Shown piece by piece: positions 1-17,568 of a DNA stretch of 64,000 nt. Location of the stretch: positions 8,246,001 to 8,310,000 of the forward strand of contig JAOVFP010000002.1 in the NCBI GenBank assembly GCA_025738555.1, in the 5' to 3' direction. This DNA comes from Cyathus striatus (lineage: Eukaryota > Basidiomycota > Agaricomycetes > Agaricales > Nidulariaceae). Under the pieces are notes generated by a model that saw nothing but the letters and a program-made list of their open reading frames with translations, had not been told where the DNA came from and searched no databases. Position numbers and translations under genes: made by a program. How positions within the stretch are numbered: position 1 is the stretch's first letter; each line of letters opens with the position of its first letter.

Positions 1-1029
1 TCCTTGCCTTTCGTGATTCAATACAATGTACTTATTTTGTGTGGGTATATAAGTCATCTGGAATTCTACCAGCCTGTCAGAGCTGTGTGATTTGTGTGAT
101 TCTTGTAGAATAATTGAATGCGTGTAACCGTGTTGATTTATCATTGCGACTTTGCTTTAATTAGAGGATGTAGTAAGTGCTTACTTTCAAGTAATAAACT
201 CGAATACGTGGGTAGATCAAAAGGTTGATTTGGAAAGTGGGGTGCAAATCTGTTGATATCATTCGGACATTAGACCCCGTCAAGACAAATTCCCGTTCCG
301 CACCACATTCAGAAGTCACAAACGGGAACACCACTTGACCCGGAGAATTCAATAGTCTCGAGTCTCAAGCCTCGACTCCAGCAATGAAGCTAAGCTTAAG
401 GACGACACAGGAGAATAATTGAAAACCCATACGAATGTGTAAAATCGCTTACACGAGGTTACACAGTCTCTCCTGTCCAATACTCGGAAAATGTATCCCC
501 CCAATTTGGTGTGCGACTCCGCGAGCCGTTTATGAAGGGGGTGCACACGAGGACCAGTGCAGTATGCGTGTTTAGTGTGCATATTTAGCGTAGGAAGAGA
601 TGGAAGTATGTGGTGGGATTTTTGATTTCATCGATAGTGGTGATTGGCATGTGGGGAAGTTGAGAATCTATGCAGTGGTTGGGGATTGGGATTGGGATGT
701 TCATTGAGAGTGGTGGTATTTGAGTAGGAAGAGTTGCTATAAAATTGATTTGAGAGTTTTTTTTAAATGTTTTAGGAGCAGGAATTGTATTTTGAGAGGA
801 GTAAAGTAAATACAAAGTGGAATAGCGCTTTCGGGATTGGAAGAAGCGCCAAGATCCGAACATTCCCACGACACTTGGACGCAACGTCATTCCATTTCCT
901 TTTCCAAAAAACTTTTACAGTCAGACTTGGGTCGAACCAATGCATCGAATTCTCGTGCGCTCATCAGCCGCCCCGCGACATTCTCACTCTCACTCTCACT
1001 CTTATCTGATCCCCCCTCTCAAACGCACC
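1..1029. other. Intergenic region and aminopeptidase leader
   Basis: No gene is visible in this stretch. The first ~150 bases may be the tail of a gene outside the window, but no conserved reading frame is seen. The last ~70 bases before the ATG at 1030 are pyrimidine-rich, with a short run of CTCACT repeats around 982-1003. Such a run is common in fungal 5' leaders. Confidence 0.5.
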
Positions 1030-5154
<4,125 letters not shown>

Positions 5155-5374
5155 AGAAACTGCTGTTCGAAGTCATATGAGAAGCAGATATCGTCACTAC
5201 GTCATCCAAAATGTATCATATTATATAAAATGCGCAATTTATTTACGATGGGATTACAATGTGTTACGGTATTCCGAGACCACAAGGTATACATATAAGA
5301 GTACAAATACAATTGACTCCAGGAAACCAGCACTTATGCAGTGGGCTGAAGAATAAAAAGATAACGAAAGGCGG

Positions 5375-8300
5375 CTAGAACCCCAATTGCTCGACGAAAC
5401 TCTGCCACGTCGAATCAAGAACCAGCCCCCCAGCCCCAAACCCCGCCGAAGTCTGCTGAGCTGGATAATCGAGGTACATCTCCCTCCCAGGATGGAATAT
5501 CCCCGACGACAGCACCTGCTCCCCAGCACGATTCGTAACCGCCCGTTCCTGCTCCTGCACCTCCGCCATCAACTGCTCAAAAGTCCCAAACCCCGCGCCT
5601 TGTCCCTCTTGCCCTGCCGCAGCTGCCGACGGATAATCGAACATACTCCCAGTCCCATGCCCGGGCCCTAGAACAGGTCCCGACTCATTCCTCACCGCAA
5701 AATTCCGCATATCCTGTATAATTGTAGGATGCAAATTCTGCGGAGGCATATTCAGATTCGCGAATGGCTCAAAAAAACCATCGGAGAGTGTCATTGAGCT
5801 TGCGTTTGAGGGAGATATGGGGTTGGCAAGGGTTATTGGGACAGATCCCGAACCTGGTGCATGGAACCCTCCCATATCGTCGTCTCGGGAAGAGAGGAGG
5901 TGCGTCTTGCCACCTAGACGGTCGAGTTCGGCGGGGGTAACTGCACTATCGTCCAGTGCGTATGGATGGGGAGACGCATGCCCTAGCGTTTCTTGTGCTT
6001 TTCGGCTTATTCGTTTGAGGGAGGGCTGGGAGACGGTGAGATATGCACAAGGATAGAGAGGGGAAAGAACGCACAAGCAAACGTGCAGCCATGGTACACA
6101 ACGGAGCCGCCTTCTCAAACACCTTAATCATAAAATTAAGCTCCTCAAGCGCAGGCTGAGCAAGCAGACTCAGCGGTGCCTTCGTAGCTATCAAACACAT
6201 CACAATCTACCCCCTCATCAACATCACCTCCACTCATAAGATGACAAAAACTCACAGCAGCAGACAACGCCTGACTCCACCAAATATTCATACGACACAG
6301 TATGAACTGGAACAAATCCCACACAATCTCAAGCGTCCGACTTATCCTCCACGCAGAGCGGTATATGGCCACTACGGAGGGTATAAACCTATGTTTCGAC
6401 AGATCGTGTGGGGTCTCGGAGAGTGCTTGAGCGAAACATGCGCGGTGGAGGTTCAAGAGCGCTATCATCCATAAGTTCAGTGTGAATTGATACAAATGCG
6501 TAGAAAGGACGTACTGGTTTCCCTAGCGAAAAGAATCAACCACGTCTCGAGCTTTCCACTCGGAATACCATCCTGGCATGTAGGGCGCCACGGGACCGGA
6601 ACGGGAAAATCACGAATCTTGCGATCGAGTTGGAGGATAGTACCATAGCTAGGCTGTTTAGGCCCGAATGCTGTACTCATGATTGTATGAAGGAGAGCGG
6701 TAAACTTCCAGTTCCACGCCGAATCTGATTACATACATTAGTTCTCTAGTAAGGATTGTAACGAGAAGAGACGTACAACTAGGTTGAACACTTCCATCAA
6801 GAAGCATAGTCTCCTCTTTATCCTTCGGAATAGGACAGTCGGTGTATGCCATCGACATCCCAGGTGGTCTGCCAAAGTAAAAGCTCTGTACATAATGAGC
6901 GAGATGCCAGGACAAGTCGATAGAAGGGGGAAGGACTGACAGACCACGTATCCAGAACGAAAAGAGGCCAAAAGACGCGATTCCGTCTCTCAATAATGTC
7001 TTCGTTCAACTTCCAACGCGCCGCATTAAGATCTACAAGCGCGTTATAACAGCGAACTCGTCAAACAAAGCGTGAAAGTACACACGTAGGCCAATCTATC
7101 GTGTAAACCGTCATGAACAACAGCGAACAGCGAAAATAAAATATCGACGCACACTATATCCCAACCGCACCGCATGCCCAATATACATCCACGCTTCATT
7201 GTCCCCACTCACGCCCGAATCCACAAGATCGAGGTATTGCGCCATATGAATCTAACAATCTATTAGCCCTCCTAGCGCATACACTCAACAAATCACGTAC
7301 CATAGCTTGAATAGCCGTAAGCGTTGTCTCCCGTACCGGCGACGCAACCTGCAAGGACGTTCTAGCAAGATAAAACCACTCCCTCGCTTCAACATTCATC
7401 GGTTCTTTTTGCGGATCGAAGAGAGACGCGAGCGCGAATACTATGAATAGTAGTGCGAGAGGGTGATAATGTCTGAAATTCTCCGGTCTATCGGTATATG
7501 CGTGTCAGTACGTTGTAGACGCGAGATGGGGAGGAGAGTGAGAACGTACTCTCCACGATGATATATGACCGTCAGAATCTCATCGAATAGCTCGTGTCGA
7601 AGCGCTGGGGTGTACCTTCTTCATAAGCACAACGCCTTTACGAACACGAAGAGAGGGAGGGACTCACAAGAACTTTCCATACTCAAGATACACCTCGCAC
7701 AATCTAATAGCCTCCGAAAGCGGAGGAAGCATGTTCAACACTTCCCTCCCCAGCCCCAGCGTATCCGCTACCTCTGACTCAGGAAAACTTGTCTGAGTAA
7801 GCCTATGCGAGAGGCGAGGCAAGACAATATGTGGTTCGCGGCCTGTTCTTGGTGGGGCCTTCGACATGTTGACGTTAGAATGCGTAATGGAATGTATTGG
7901 GGGATGGTAGCTTACGAAGATGAGGTACTAAGAAACAGACTAGATGAGTAAGATGAAATGCCGGAGAACCGGAGAATGATCACCTCAGACCTGGCTGTTT
8001 TACCGAGAAATCGGGATTCGCCCCGCTGGCCTATCGTCAGCGTGCCTAGCAGTGGGAGGCTTTAGTATTCTGCCTATTATTGTGGGGTAGAGTATATGCG
8101 CGAGATACGAACCGAAGGCGTCGGTGACGCTCGTGTCTTCCTCGGCTTTCACAGACGACTCTGAGTCTGGCGATTTATCTTGTGTTCCGGAAGATGTGAG
8201 TGGGGAAGATGAGCTTTCTTGAGGAGAGCGAGAGCTGAAATTCTGCGGCGAAGTAGATCGTAGTGGTTCGGAGGAGGATGGGAGTGTGATATCAGGGCGC

Positions 8301-8774
8301 ATGGTCATCATAGCTTGCATCGATCGAAGCTCAGATTCGAGTTGGCGGATCTTGGAGCTTTGAGATTCGATTTGAGCATGTAGCTCTTCGGTATTGGCCA
8401 GAATCATTCGGTTACCACGTCCTGGCGTAAGTGCGCCTTCCAAGTACGAGTTATAAAGGAGCAGAATGGTAGGTGGGTACTGGTGCACTCACCGTCAGGA
8501 CAGATGGACGCACACCCCCTCTGGACGCATTTTTCACATGGGACCTGGGATGTTGATGATGAGAGTTAGATTGGGGAGAGAGAACTTGATGGATTATAAG
8601 TATGGACCTTTCGATCACAGCGAAGCTTTAATCTGCGACATTCAGCGCAAGAAGTTGGACTGTATCAAAGAACGAATCACACTAAGATAGGATGAATGTA
8701 TGGAGGGATGTAACGTACACACGACCCGGTTTCTTTCGTGTTTTCTGTTCAGTGTCTTTTCCCCCGTTTCCCAT
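5375..8774 (-). CDS. Zn2Cys6 fungal-specific transcription factor (copy 1)
   Basis: A nuclear regulator of the Gal4-type family. The start at 8774 gives a basic leader, then exon 8608-8659 and exon 8493-8544 together encode the zinc cluster CAECRRLKLRC plus CEKCVQRG, which ends in C-P-D. The next exon starts at 8422 with GRGNRMILANTEELHAQ and a short coiled coil typical of the linker, followed by a Ser-rich acidic stretch. Downstream pieces spanning about 8070-6150 match the Fungal_trans (PF04082) middle domain: GTLTIGQRGESRFLG, a segment around FYLARTSLQ, RRNRVFWPLFVLD with RPPGMSMAY, and WSQALSAA. The C-terminal 230 residues are low-complexity and end in VEQLGF at 5375. I see no break in this copy. 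The target genes are unknown. A decayed second copy lies at 27761-30655. Confidence 0.85.
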
Positions 8775-9916
8775 TGTACTCAATGCGTGCGAGCGGTGCG
8801 GGTGGAGGGCGAGGCTACGCGTCGTGCTGGGAGCACTAGTTGTCGTGAAGACAGTCAAGACGCGGTTGATATACGAAATGTAGGATATCCGGGAGATGGT
8901 GGTGCGGATTATGGGATGATGTAGGGAACGGGCGACATTGGTATCCGACGGAGCAACATCGCGAGTTGAGCTCGATGCCTGCTGAGTAACGCCCTGTAAC
9001 GCCGCATACATCGGTAAATGTCACGCCCCGGGAGTTCTCACGCTCGATGGACCTATCAGCGTTCGCTGTTCTTACCGGGAGCGTCTAGACCGGAGACGGA
9101 GGTATACTAAAGTCTATTGACTTGACGACGACATTGTCTGGCGTCTAGTACTTATCACCGGAAATTGGCTGCCCGGTGGCTGCTCTTTGTTCTATGTCAA
9201 TTCTATGTTCTAACTATACTAGCTTTCAATTTCAATATGGTAATAACTACTGGGATGATTATCATCTCTGGAACTTGATTAATTGTGGGCAGTAATTACT
9301 AATCAGTACTATGCCTCTAACAACTCAAATGAGCGTTCTATTATCGTCTAGATCTTCATATTATCAGCGTCTATCGAGTATTAATATCGTACTATCATTA
9401 CCATTCACACTAAACTTGTTCAATACTAACCATACCCCAAATCAACATCTTACCACTAGAACCCCGTTCCTCTTGTTTCATTCAACGTATCATTCATCTG
9501 TAGCACTTCCATTAACCGGAACCAGATTCCTGCACACGGCGCGATATATCTTTAAGAAAGTGATCTGGTTCGACTTGGTCTAGAGAGGAGTACAAAGGAG
9601 GGATGTACGTTTGTCGAAGACAAGCTCCGTATCATTAGTGAACGTATTACCTTCATAGTCGCGCTTCATCCTGTACGTTTATTTGAGTTCTACTCCTGCG
9701 TTATATGTACGTTGCAATTTATAGACGATTTTAAGCTATTAATAAGCTAAACTTTACAACTGCCCCATCACTATTTTCGACCTCCTTGTGATAACTATCA
9801 GAGTAGATATGTTCCGTTACGAGAACCAGATAAAAAGAGCATCGTTTAAACTACAAAATAGCAGGTCACAACCAAAAGAAAGAACAAAGGGAAACAAGTC
9901 AAGCTGCATAACAATC
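8775..9916. other. Intergenic region, duplicated at 30656-31350
   Basis: This is the region upstream of the transcription factor, reaching the tail of the SET-domain relic. No gene is seen. Much of 8930-9480 can be aligned by eye with 30840-31290, so it belongs to the duplicated block. The two copies differ by many small changes and indels. Confidence 0.5.
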
Positions 9917-11190
9917 TCATCGGGCTCGCAGAAGAGGCTCACACTCAAGATAGCTCTTTCTAAAACTTCCCTCGTGCGCCAACAAAGTCATAATAGCCTC
10001 ATATACAATCTTCCGCAAGTCATCTTCGAGCGTTCGCTTTGCATCCACATCGTCCTTACTATGATACAAAGCCACAGCAAATTTTATCGACCAGTTCACA
10101 GTCGTACAATAGGCCTTTATGCCATGCATGGAGTCAGAGTTGAGAGTGGGGTCTGATTGGAATTGGTCCTCGTCGGATTCAGGTGGGGGTGGAGGCTGAG
10201 ACGAAGTAACCGGTGGAGAACAGGAAGGACAAGAACATGTGAATCCAATCAGTTTGAGTTGTTCTTGACGCTTTTCAGCCATAGATAAGTTGATTAGATC
10301 AAGATAGCTGTAAACAATCTCATCTCCAATCTGAATCGCCCTAGTGGCACGTACTTGCAGCGCGAATGATGCAAGATCGAAGGAATATATACAATTCGGT
10401 CTGCAACGAAGGCACGAGAGTCGTCAAGAATGAACACAGGGTCAAAAAGGCAGATACGAGGAAGGGCACTCACCTGTGATTCAACCTCGACATCACTTTA
10501 AACACCATACTGTAGATACTTATGTCTTTCTCTCCAACCAACTCTCCAAGATCAGGAAGACCTAATGAGTTAGTTCCCCAAATCGCACATATCTTATACT
10601 CTGAATTAGGACATGCATTATCGAGTTCCAAAAAGGCCTCCTGTTCTTCGGACTCATTCGATCTAACAGCACTTTTATCATGAGCTCCAAGATACGAATG
10701 GGGACTGTTTTGTCTTTAGGTTTAGCAGCAATGTAAATTTTCTTGGGACATTTCGGAGTCTCACCGATATCGCCATCTGGAGGAATAACCATTAGCAATC
10801 GCCCGGCCAGAATTAGATTCCCAATGTTGAATAAGTGCTTAGCAAGCATCCCAAACACCTTGTCTGAATTCAGGCGTTGGATTTCATATGGCAGAACTTG
10901 ATGTTCTTGGGGAGGAGGTGGTCGTCAGAAGTTATGTAAATTGAACAGCTTCTCTTTGTGCGAGAGTAGAGGATGCATTGAGTTTCACCGTGGCTGTCGT
11001 TTGGTGGTGGTGGGACACTGGTACAGATGAGGGTATTGCAAGGGTATTTGGAGGTGGAGGTGTACTGTGGAGGGGTTCGACTTTCGCGATACAGTACAGC
11101 TTGCTCGAGGGGCTGACGTCGATGGGGGGTAATCTTCAATGTTCGTGATGTAGGTCAGTGTTAGCTGGGTAGATCCTGAGTACCTTACCA
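9917..11190 (-). pseudogene. SET-domain protein relic (copy 1)
   Basis: Exon-like pieces on the minus strand spell a SMYD-like SET protein: LVGEKDISIYSMVFKVMSRL, then NHRPNCIYSFDIASFALQ, then GDEIVYSYLDL, ending with a post-SET cysteine cluster CSCPSC near 10225. SET proteins of this kind methylate lysines; no substrate can be inferred. The reading frame is broken near 10640: AFLELDN-like sequence is reached only by changing frame compared with copy 2. The N-terminal part (about 10870-11190) is also split over frames. The NHSC motif of SET domains reads NHRPN across the predicted junction in both copies, so Ser-Cys is missing or the splice differs. I infer a pseudogene. Confidence 0.7.
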
Positions 11191-11260
11191 AAGGACACGA
11201 TGCGGGTATCCAGAAGTGAGGTTTTTACTTGAAGATTATTCGTCTACGTACCATGGTGTA

Positions 11261-11700
11261 TGGTGCGCACGGCTTAGTCACCACAACTTTTGTACAAGCA
11301 AAAGGTGACCTAAATTTCTCACGCATACGACTCTCATTTTCCTCTTGTATAAATGCTTCTTTTGATGAACAGAATAAATCTACAAAAGGATTTGTCAAAA
11401 TTCCCCAAACTGAATGAGTTATATTTTTTGTCAATGATGGATTTTGCCGCATTACCGTATTAGGAAGATAATTACCATATCTGTATAGCTTTGTCATCAA
11501 TATAGAATCACTTGAGATAGAGAATATCACAAATTTTTGTATCTTAATCTATTATATAGTGCTCTAAACTGATATTGAATTGAACAAAGAGCATGAAATC
11601 CCCTCAAAAATCACAATAATTGAAGGGAAATTTTTCAAAAATTTTCGCAGATGGATTTTGCCATTGTACAAAACTAGTGGTAACTAAGCCGCGCGCACCA
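11261..11700. mobile_element. 440-bp Tc1/mariner-like MITE
   Basis: The two ends form a terminal inverted repeat of about 35 bp starting TGGTGCGC and running through GGCTTAGT to a shared TTTTGTACA, with a few mismatches. TA dinucleotides flank it at 11259-11260 and 11701-11702. The duplicated copy at about 35430 lacks the insert, which gives an empty site. There is no transposase frame, so it is non-autonomous. TA target use points to the Tc1/mariner superfamily. Confidence 0.85.
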
Positions 11701-12134
11701 TAGCTGAAAGGAAGAATTGGCAAGTTTCACGATCGAGGGGAAGAATGTTTAATACTGAAACAATGTCAGTGGTGCTGACATAACAGAGCTGAATAATTAC
11801 AGAGCCCTCCGAGCTGGCAAATTTCCTTTCCCACCTTTAAGTATTTTGCCATTTCATCCTCAATGCAGATATGACATCATCTATATCTACACTGAAGACC
11901 AACTGAAGATAGCAATATTATCCGGTATTAATGTCTTTCCGGAATCTGACCTTTTGTCAAGCTTTTGTTGAGCCTAAGTCTCGAATAGATGAAATTCGTT
12001 CGTTCGGGTTGTATAAGATTCTGAGTCGCCGACTGCATCTTGTTTTGGTCTTGTTACCAACTCGCTGCGGTCTGTATCGCTTAGGCGCATGACGTCTGGG
12101 AAAGAGCCGGCAACGTCCGGCTTCAAGCTTCACC

Positions 12135-13391
12135 CCCAGTCAAAAGTCGGTCTAGGGAGATCGAGCCATATCCATTGGGATCTGAAGACTATATATCACT
12201 AGATCTCGCCAGAAAATATAGAATACATAGATTTTTCTCTAGTGAGATCTAAGTATGTCGAGGGTAGTCTAGCGCCAAGGAAAGTCCAATTCGCCTAGCT
12301 GTTGTTTTCTGGCTGGGTATAGCGACATCTATTCATATCGTAACCAAATTCTAGCTGCATCTTAGGTCATTTAGGCACATCTAATGAACATATTTATGTT
12401 AAAATTTGTATATTGGAAATATTTCTAGGGACATCTATTGGTATCTAAGTAATTATAACACTATCTACTTTACGAACCACTTCCCAACCACTTGTGCTAT
12501 GTGCTGCGCGTGAAACACGAGTGAATATATTAACAATAAAAAAGTTATTTTAGCATACCTTGCATACACATGCGCATCAGGCGCGCCTCACAACGCAAAA
12601 CCACTCCTCAAACTTGACTTCACAACCACTACTAGCAACCAGAGCTGAACCCTTCCAATAGACTATTGTACGCGAAGAAATGCAAGAGTGGAGGGCTGAA
12701 TTTGGGCTGAATGGTGAAGTGCAGCAGCGAGGGCGATGTGGATGTGTTATGTTGTGTGTCGACGCGATGATCTTTGCTTTTCCGTTGAGGTGAGTACTAC
12801 GTTATGATACACAAGAAAAAAACCCATAAGGTAGATATATAAGGCGGAATTGCAACTGTACCACGTACCTTACAAAATATACAAGCCTGTCATCGTGACA
12901 TAGGCTGGTTCTGCTGGTATAGACACTCTTTCTTGGCCTGAGCACGATATCCTCCCTCTTTAGAGAAAGAGTCTGAGAAAATGGAGGGTGCAGGAAGGAG
13001 TTTGAACTTGGAAGAGGGGAGCATCGGAAAGTTTGGCAGTTGGCGTAATGTGTGAAGTGCAAAAGTTAGTGGGAGGGAAAGGAAGAATCTGTCGCATGCT
13101 GCATGTAAACGGCAGTTTATACTAATGGAGAAGGAAACAAGAGCCTTACGTGACAGTTTTCACACTATATTGTTTATCCTAGACATCCCTCGATATGCTT
13201 AGATCGTGCCCAGAAAAAGTGGGAAGAGCATCTCGCAAGTTTGACTGTTTAAAGTTGCCAAGACCTTGAATTGTCGCTTGTAAGTCACTTGGCAATATAT
13301 TTCTAGATGTTGCTAGCTTTCGCTAGACAGAAATCTAACAGCTATATCTCGTTCGATGTGGCTCAATATCGCTAGACCGACTTTTGACTGG
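12135..13391. mobile_element. 1.26-kb non-autonomous DNA transposon
   Basis: Its ends are an inverted repeat beginning CCCAGTCAAAAGTCGGTCTA, perfect for the first ~21 bases and then diverging (for example GAGATCGAGCCA against GATATTGAGCCA). The target duplication GCTTCACC (12127-12134 and 13392-13399) is 7-8 bp, because one G is ambiguous. Variants of GACATCTA recur below the left end. No transposase was seen. An 8-bp duplication fits hAT or the Kyakuja-Dileera-Zisupton group; the superfamily is not decided. Confidence 0.8.
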
Positions 13392-13713
13392 GCTTCACCA
13401 AGCGAATGCCAACTGAATGCTCTCTCTCGCCAACTCATGCTCATATCGCACAGTGCCATTTGGTGCAAACTTGGTGCCACATCAACTCAAGTCGGGAATG
13501 TTATTCTGTTTTATTTATCACTGCATTATGAAACACTGAGTGGTCTTTGGTTTTAAAATGCAACGTATACTTGCACATAGCACTGCTTGCACAGCATCGT
13601 CGGTGAAACGTTGACATGGGTACAGGGCAACCGATTGAATTAAGCAGATTATAACAGTTACAAAATTATATAATAGCGATCCTTGAAGCTTGACGATTCA
13701 TCAACTGACTGCT

Positions 13714-16700
13714 ATGCCAGAGACAGAGACCAACCTGAAACGAGATGATGATGGTACGATGGTTACTTTTATGCTCAATTCCAACCAGATAATATAGACT
13801 GATCATACATTTTGGGTAGAGATATCATCCGAGGAACGTCTTGCTAAAGAGCTTCATCAGCGTGGAAACGATCTATTTTCTCAGCTGATGCAAAACGATA
13901 ACAAGTTCAACGACACGGAAAAACTGACAGAAGTTGCTCAAGCATATGAAGACGCACTTGTTCACTATTCTCCTACACATCCATCCCGTTGGAAAGTCAT
14001 GAGTAATCTCGCTGCATGCTACACAATAACGTTCCGTTTCACCGAGGATCTCAGTGTCCTCGAAGAGGCTATTTCTATGCAATGCCAGTTATTGGACATG
14101 GCTGAATCCACGTCGGATCGCATTACTGCTTTGACAAACCTTGGGATTTCATTCGAAGCGAGGTACAAACATTTGAAGTTGGTCGATGACATTACAAAAG
14201 CGATATCGATCCATACGGAAGCGCTCGAATGCCCAGGTTACACTGGTCCACATCCCAAAATGTGTCTTGACTACTTAACAAAGGAGTTATTGACTAGATT
14301 TGAAATCACAGGTTGTCTTGACGATCTCGATGCGGCAATAAGACATCGTCACCTGGCTCTTTCTGAGCTAACGGACGAAGCGGACAGAATTTCGTCACTT
14401 GGGTGGCTTGGTTACTATCGGTACATCCGTTTCGAGCATTCTGCAAATATGGATGATCTCAAGGAGTCTATCGATGTCCTGCATGAAGCATTGGCACTTA
14501 ACGAAAAATCTTCTATTAAATTACACCACCAGCATATAAATTGCCTTGCTGGGGGATATATGGCTCGTTTCAATCATTCTGGATTAATAGGCGACCTTAC
14601 GAGTTCCGTAAACTATTTTCGACGAGCATTATCAGTTTCGAACCCGACAGACGACTTATATGCATCAATCCTCAACAACCTCGGTACATCGCTTCATTCT
14701 CTATATACCACTCTCAAAAATAAGGATGATCTGTATGAGTCTATTATGACAATTGAAAGAGCTCTGAATCATCATCCCTTTGGTCACCCAAAGCGTGGTT
14801 CCACCTTGTCGACGTTGGCCAATTCATTAATCGAACTCTTCGTGGATTTTGGCGACTTGAAAAGTCTCGATTCTGCGATATCTCTCAATGAAGAGGCATT
14901 GGGAACTTCTATGAATGAGGAAGATCAACTTATGGTGCTCAACAACCTTTCCCATGGACTTTATATTCGCCATGAGCATAGCGGAAATCGGTCTGATATC
15001 GACAAAGCGATTGAACTTTCCCAGGAAGCAGTACAGATAAGCATTAACTTGGGAAAGCACAATGATAACTTGGCGAAAAATTATGACAATCTTGCCTCTT
15101 CTCTCAGTTCGCGGTTTCAAGTTTTGGGAAACATTTCCGACCTACAAGAGTCAATCAAAATTCATAAAAAAGTACTTGAGCTTATTCCTCACGGTCGTCC
15201 AAGTAGATTTACATCCATTGCTCGTCTTGCTACTGCCACCATGCTTAGGTTTGAAAATATTGGAGCCACGGAGGACTTGGAAGAGGCAATAGCCTTAAAA
15301 CGCGAAGCAATATCGGCCCATCCGGGTCCGCAGTCGGAGAAATACGGTTTATTTGATTCACTTGCACTCGCCCTCAGTATTCGAGCAGAGAAGCTTGGAA
15401 CAGTGCAAGACCATGACGAAGTTATCGCTCTGCATCACCTTGCTGTTATAAATTGTCCCCAGGAACATTTACTGAAGGCTTCAATGTTCAACAATCTAGC
15501 TACGGCGCTATTCACCAGATATAGCCATGCAAAGGATGCTCGAGATTTAGATGTCTCGATAGCTTATCATTATGATGCGCTCAATCTCCGGCCGGAAGGA
15601 CACCCTCTAAGGTGGAAATCACTGAACAACATAGGTGTTGCACTTATCAATCAATTTGAGGATCTAAGAAACACAGAGGATCTATTGAAATCAATCGACA
15701 TTTTCTTTGAATCGATAAATCTTACAACTCCAGATCATCCAGAGTTTTCACTTGTCATATTGAACTTAGCTGCTGCGCTTTACAACCGCTTTGAGCTCAC
15801 AAGAGATCTCACTGAGCTTCATAGCTTAATTGATCTCTACTTTATTGCTATGCAGAAACTTCCCAAGGCACATCCACAATGGTCCGGTATTATTTATGAA
15901 ATCGCCCGTAAATATCTTATAATTTGCCGCATATCCCCACGGACGGATAGGGAGTATCTCGAAGAGGCAGCTTTTGGATTGATGGAAGAAGCGACGGAGC
16001 ATCCAACTGTACCACCCATAAGGCGATTCACAACCGCTTTATGCTGGGTTCAGTATGCTCACAAACATGAACATCGTTCCCATCTTCTCGCTTACAAGCA
16101 TTGCTTGACAGCACTAGAACGGTGTCTGGTCTTTGCTCCTTCTATAGAGGCTCAGCAAGCACTACTCTCAAATGTCGTACCAAAGTCACTGGCTTCTGAC
16201 GCTGCATTCTCTGCTATATCAGAAGGGCGTATGGATCTCGCGATTGAATTCTTGGAGCAGGGTCGTGCGATATTATGGGCTAGACTAAACGGGTATCGAC
16301 ATTCACTTCAAGAAGTCCGTAGTGTTCCTCCTGAAGTAGCAGACCGACTAGAGAATGTTACTGCATCCATCGAATCCTTTTCCTTTTCGCTCGATACAAA
16401 ACAGCTTGATAACCATATTCTAAACCCAGATCAAATCGGAGATAATCGTATTTTATGCGACGAACGTGAACGTATCATCGATGCCATTCGAAAATTGGAG
16501 GGATTTAGTAACTTTTTGAGGCCAGTACCTTATAGCTCTCTTCAAGAAGCAGCGAAGGAAGGACCTGTGATATATATCAATGCGTCGAAACACGGTGTTG
16601 CAGCTCTTATTGTGAGAGCTAAAGAGATGCCCACTTGTGTTCCGCTTCCATTGACTTCAGTCGAGTCGCTGGAAGAGCTTGAAACTACATTTATCGAGGC

Positions 16701-17568
16701 AAAGGAAACACATTCGCAACGACTTATGGCCAATGTATTGAGGACGTTATGGAAAGACATCACCGAACCTATTGTCAAACGGTTGCTATCGCTAGGGATC
16801 AAATTCTTGAGTAGGATATGGTGGTGTCCAACGTCTATACTATGTCAATTTCCCCTCCATGCTGCTGGTCCATATAAGAAAGGGGGTAAGAATTTACCGG
16901 ATATGTTTATATCGTCGTATACACCATCACTAGCGGCTCTCATAAGGGCCAGATCCAACGTCGCACAAGCAGATGAAGACGAGAGCTCAAAGCTCCTCAT
17001 TATGGGACAAACGGCAACGCTTCCTGCCGTGAGGGATGAAGTAACTCGAGTAACAGATCTAGGAAGCTTCGTAACCCCGGTCGTAGACGGCGATGCGTCC
17101 CGTGAAGAGGTCTTCCAGCTGATGCGTTCCCACAAATGGATTCACTTCGCATGTCACGGATTCCAACATCCAACACAACCGTTCCATTCGTATTTTTTGC
17201 TTCACAATGAAGAACCTCTAACATTACGCGATCTTGTGCATGCAGAGCTCCCAAATGCAGAGTTCGCATTTTTATCGGCATGTCATACTGCTACGGGAGA
17301 TCTAGAGAAGACACCAGACGAGATGATCCATTTGGCGGCTGCCATGCAGTTTATAGGGTTTCGAAGTGTTGTCGGGACTTTATGGGATATGACGGATGTG
17401 GACGGTCCTGTGATCACTGAGGCATTTTATAAGAGCATGTTGAAAGATGGTTGGGATGGTGCTGATTTTAGGAATTCTGCAGTTGCTTTGAATGAAGTTA
17501 CGCGGAAGATGAGGGACTTGAAGATATCGCTCAATCGTTGTGTCAATTTTGTACATATCGGCGCATGA
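13714..17568 (+). CDS. TPR-CHAT protein (caspase-like HetF-associated protease)
   Basis: Exons 13714-13753 and 13820-17568 give 1262 residues; the first exon was added because it is in phase and supplies an ATG. Residues ~30-760 carry about 14 TPR-like repeats, spaced ~45-70 residues apart, with the recurrent pattern DL..AI......AL and GHP.R turns. A helical linker follows. The C-terminal ~330 residues are a CHAT domain, a clan CD caspase/separase-like peptidase fold. The predicted catalytic pair is His1126 in HFACHG and Cys1168 in FLSACHTATGD, both present, with GTLWD following. CHAT domains with TPRs occur in bacterial defence proteases and are numerous in Agaricomycetes, where they are suspected in NLR-like immunity or regulated cell death; no function is shown here. 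The gene lies between a SET relic and a Byr4 relic, and has no counterpart between the duplicate copies of those two. No gasdermin-like partner was seen. Confidence 0.92.
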
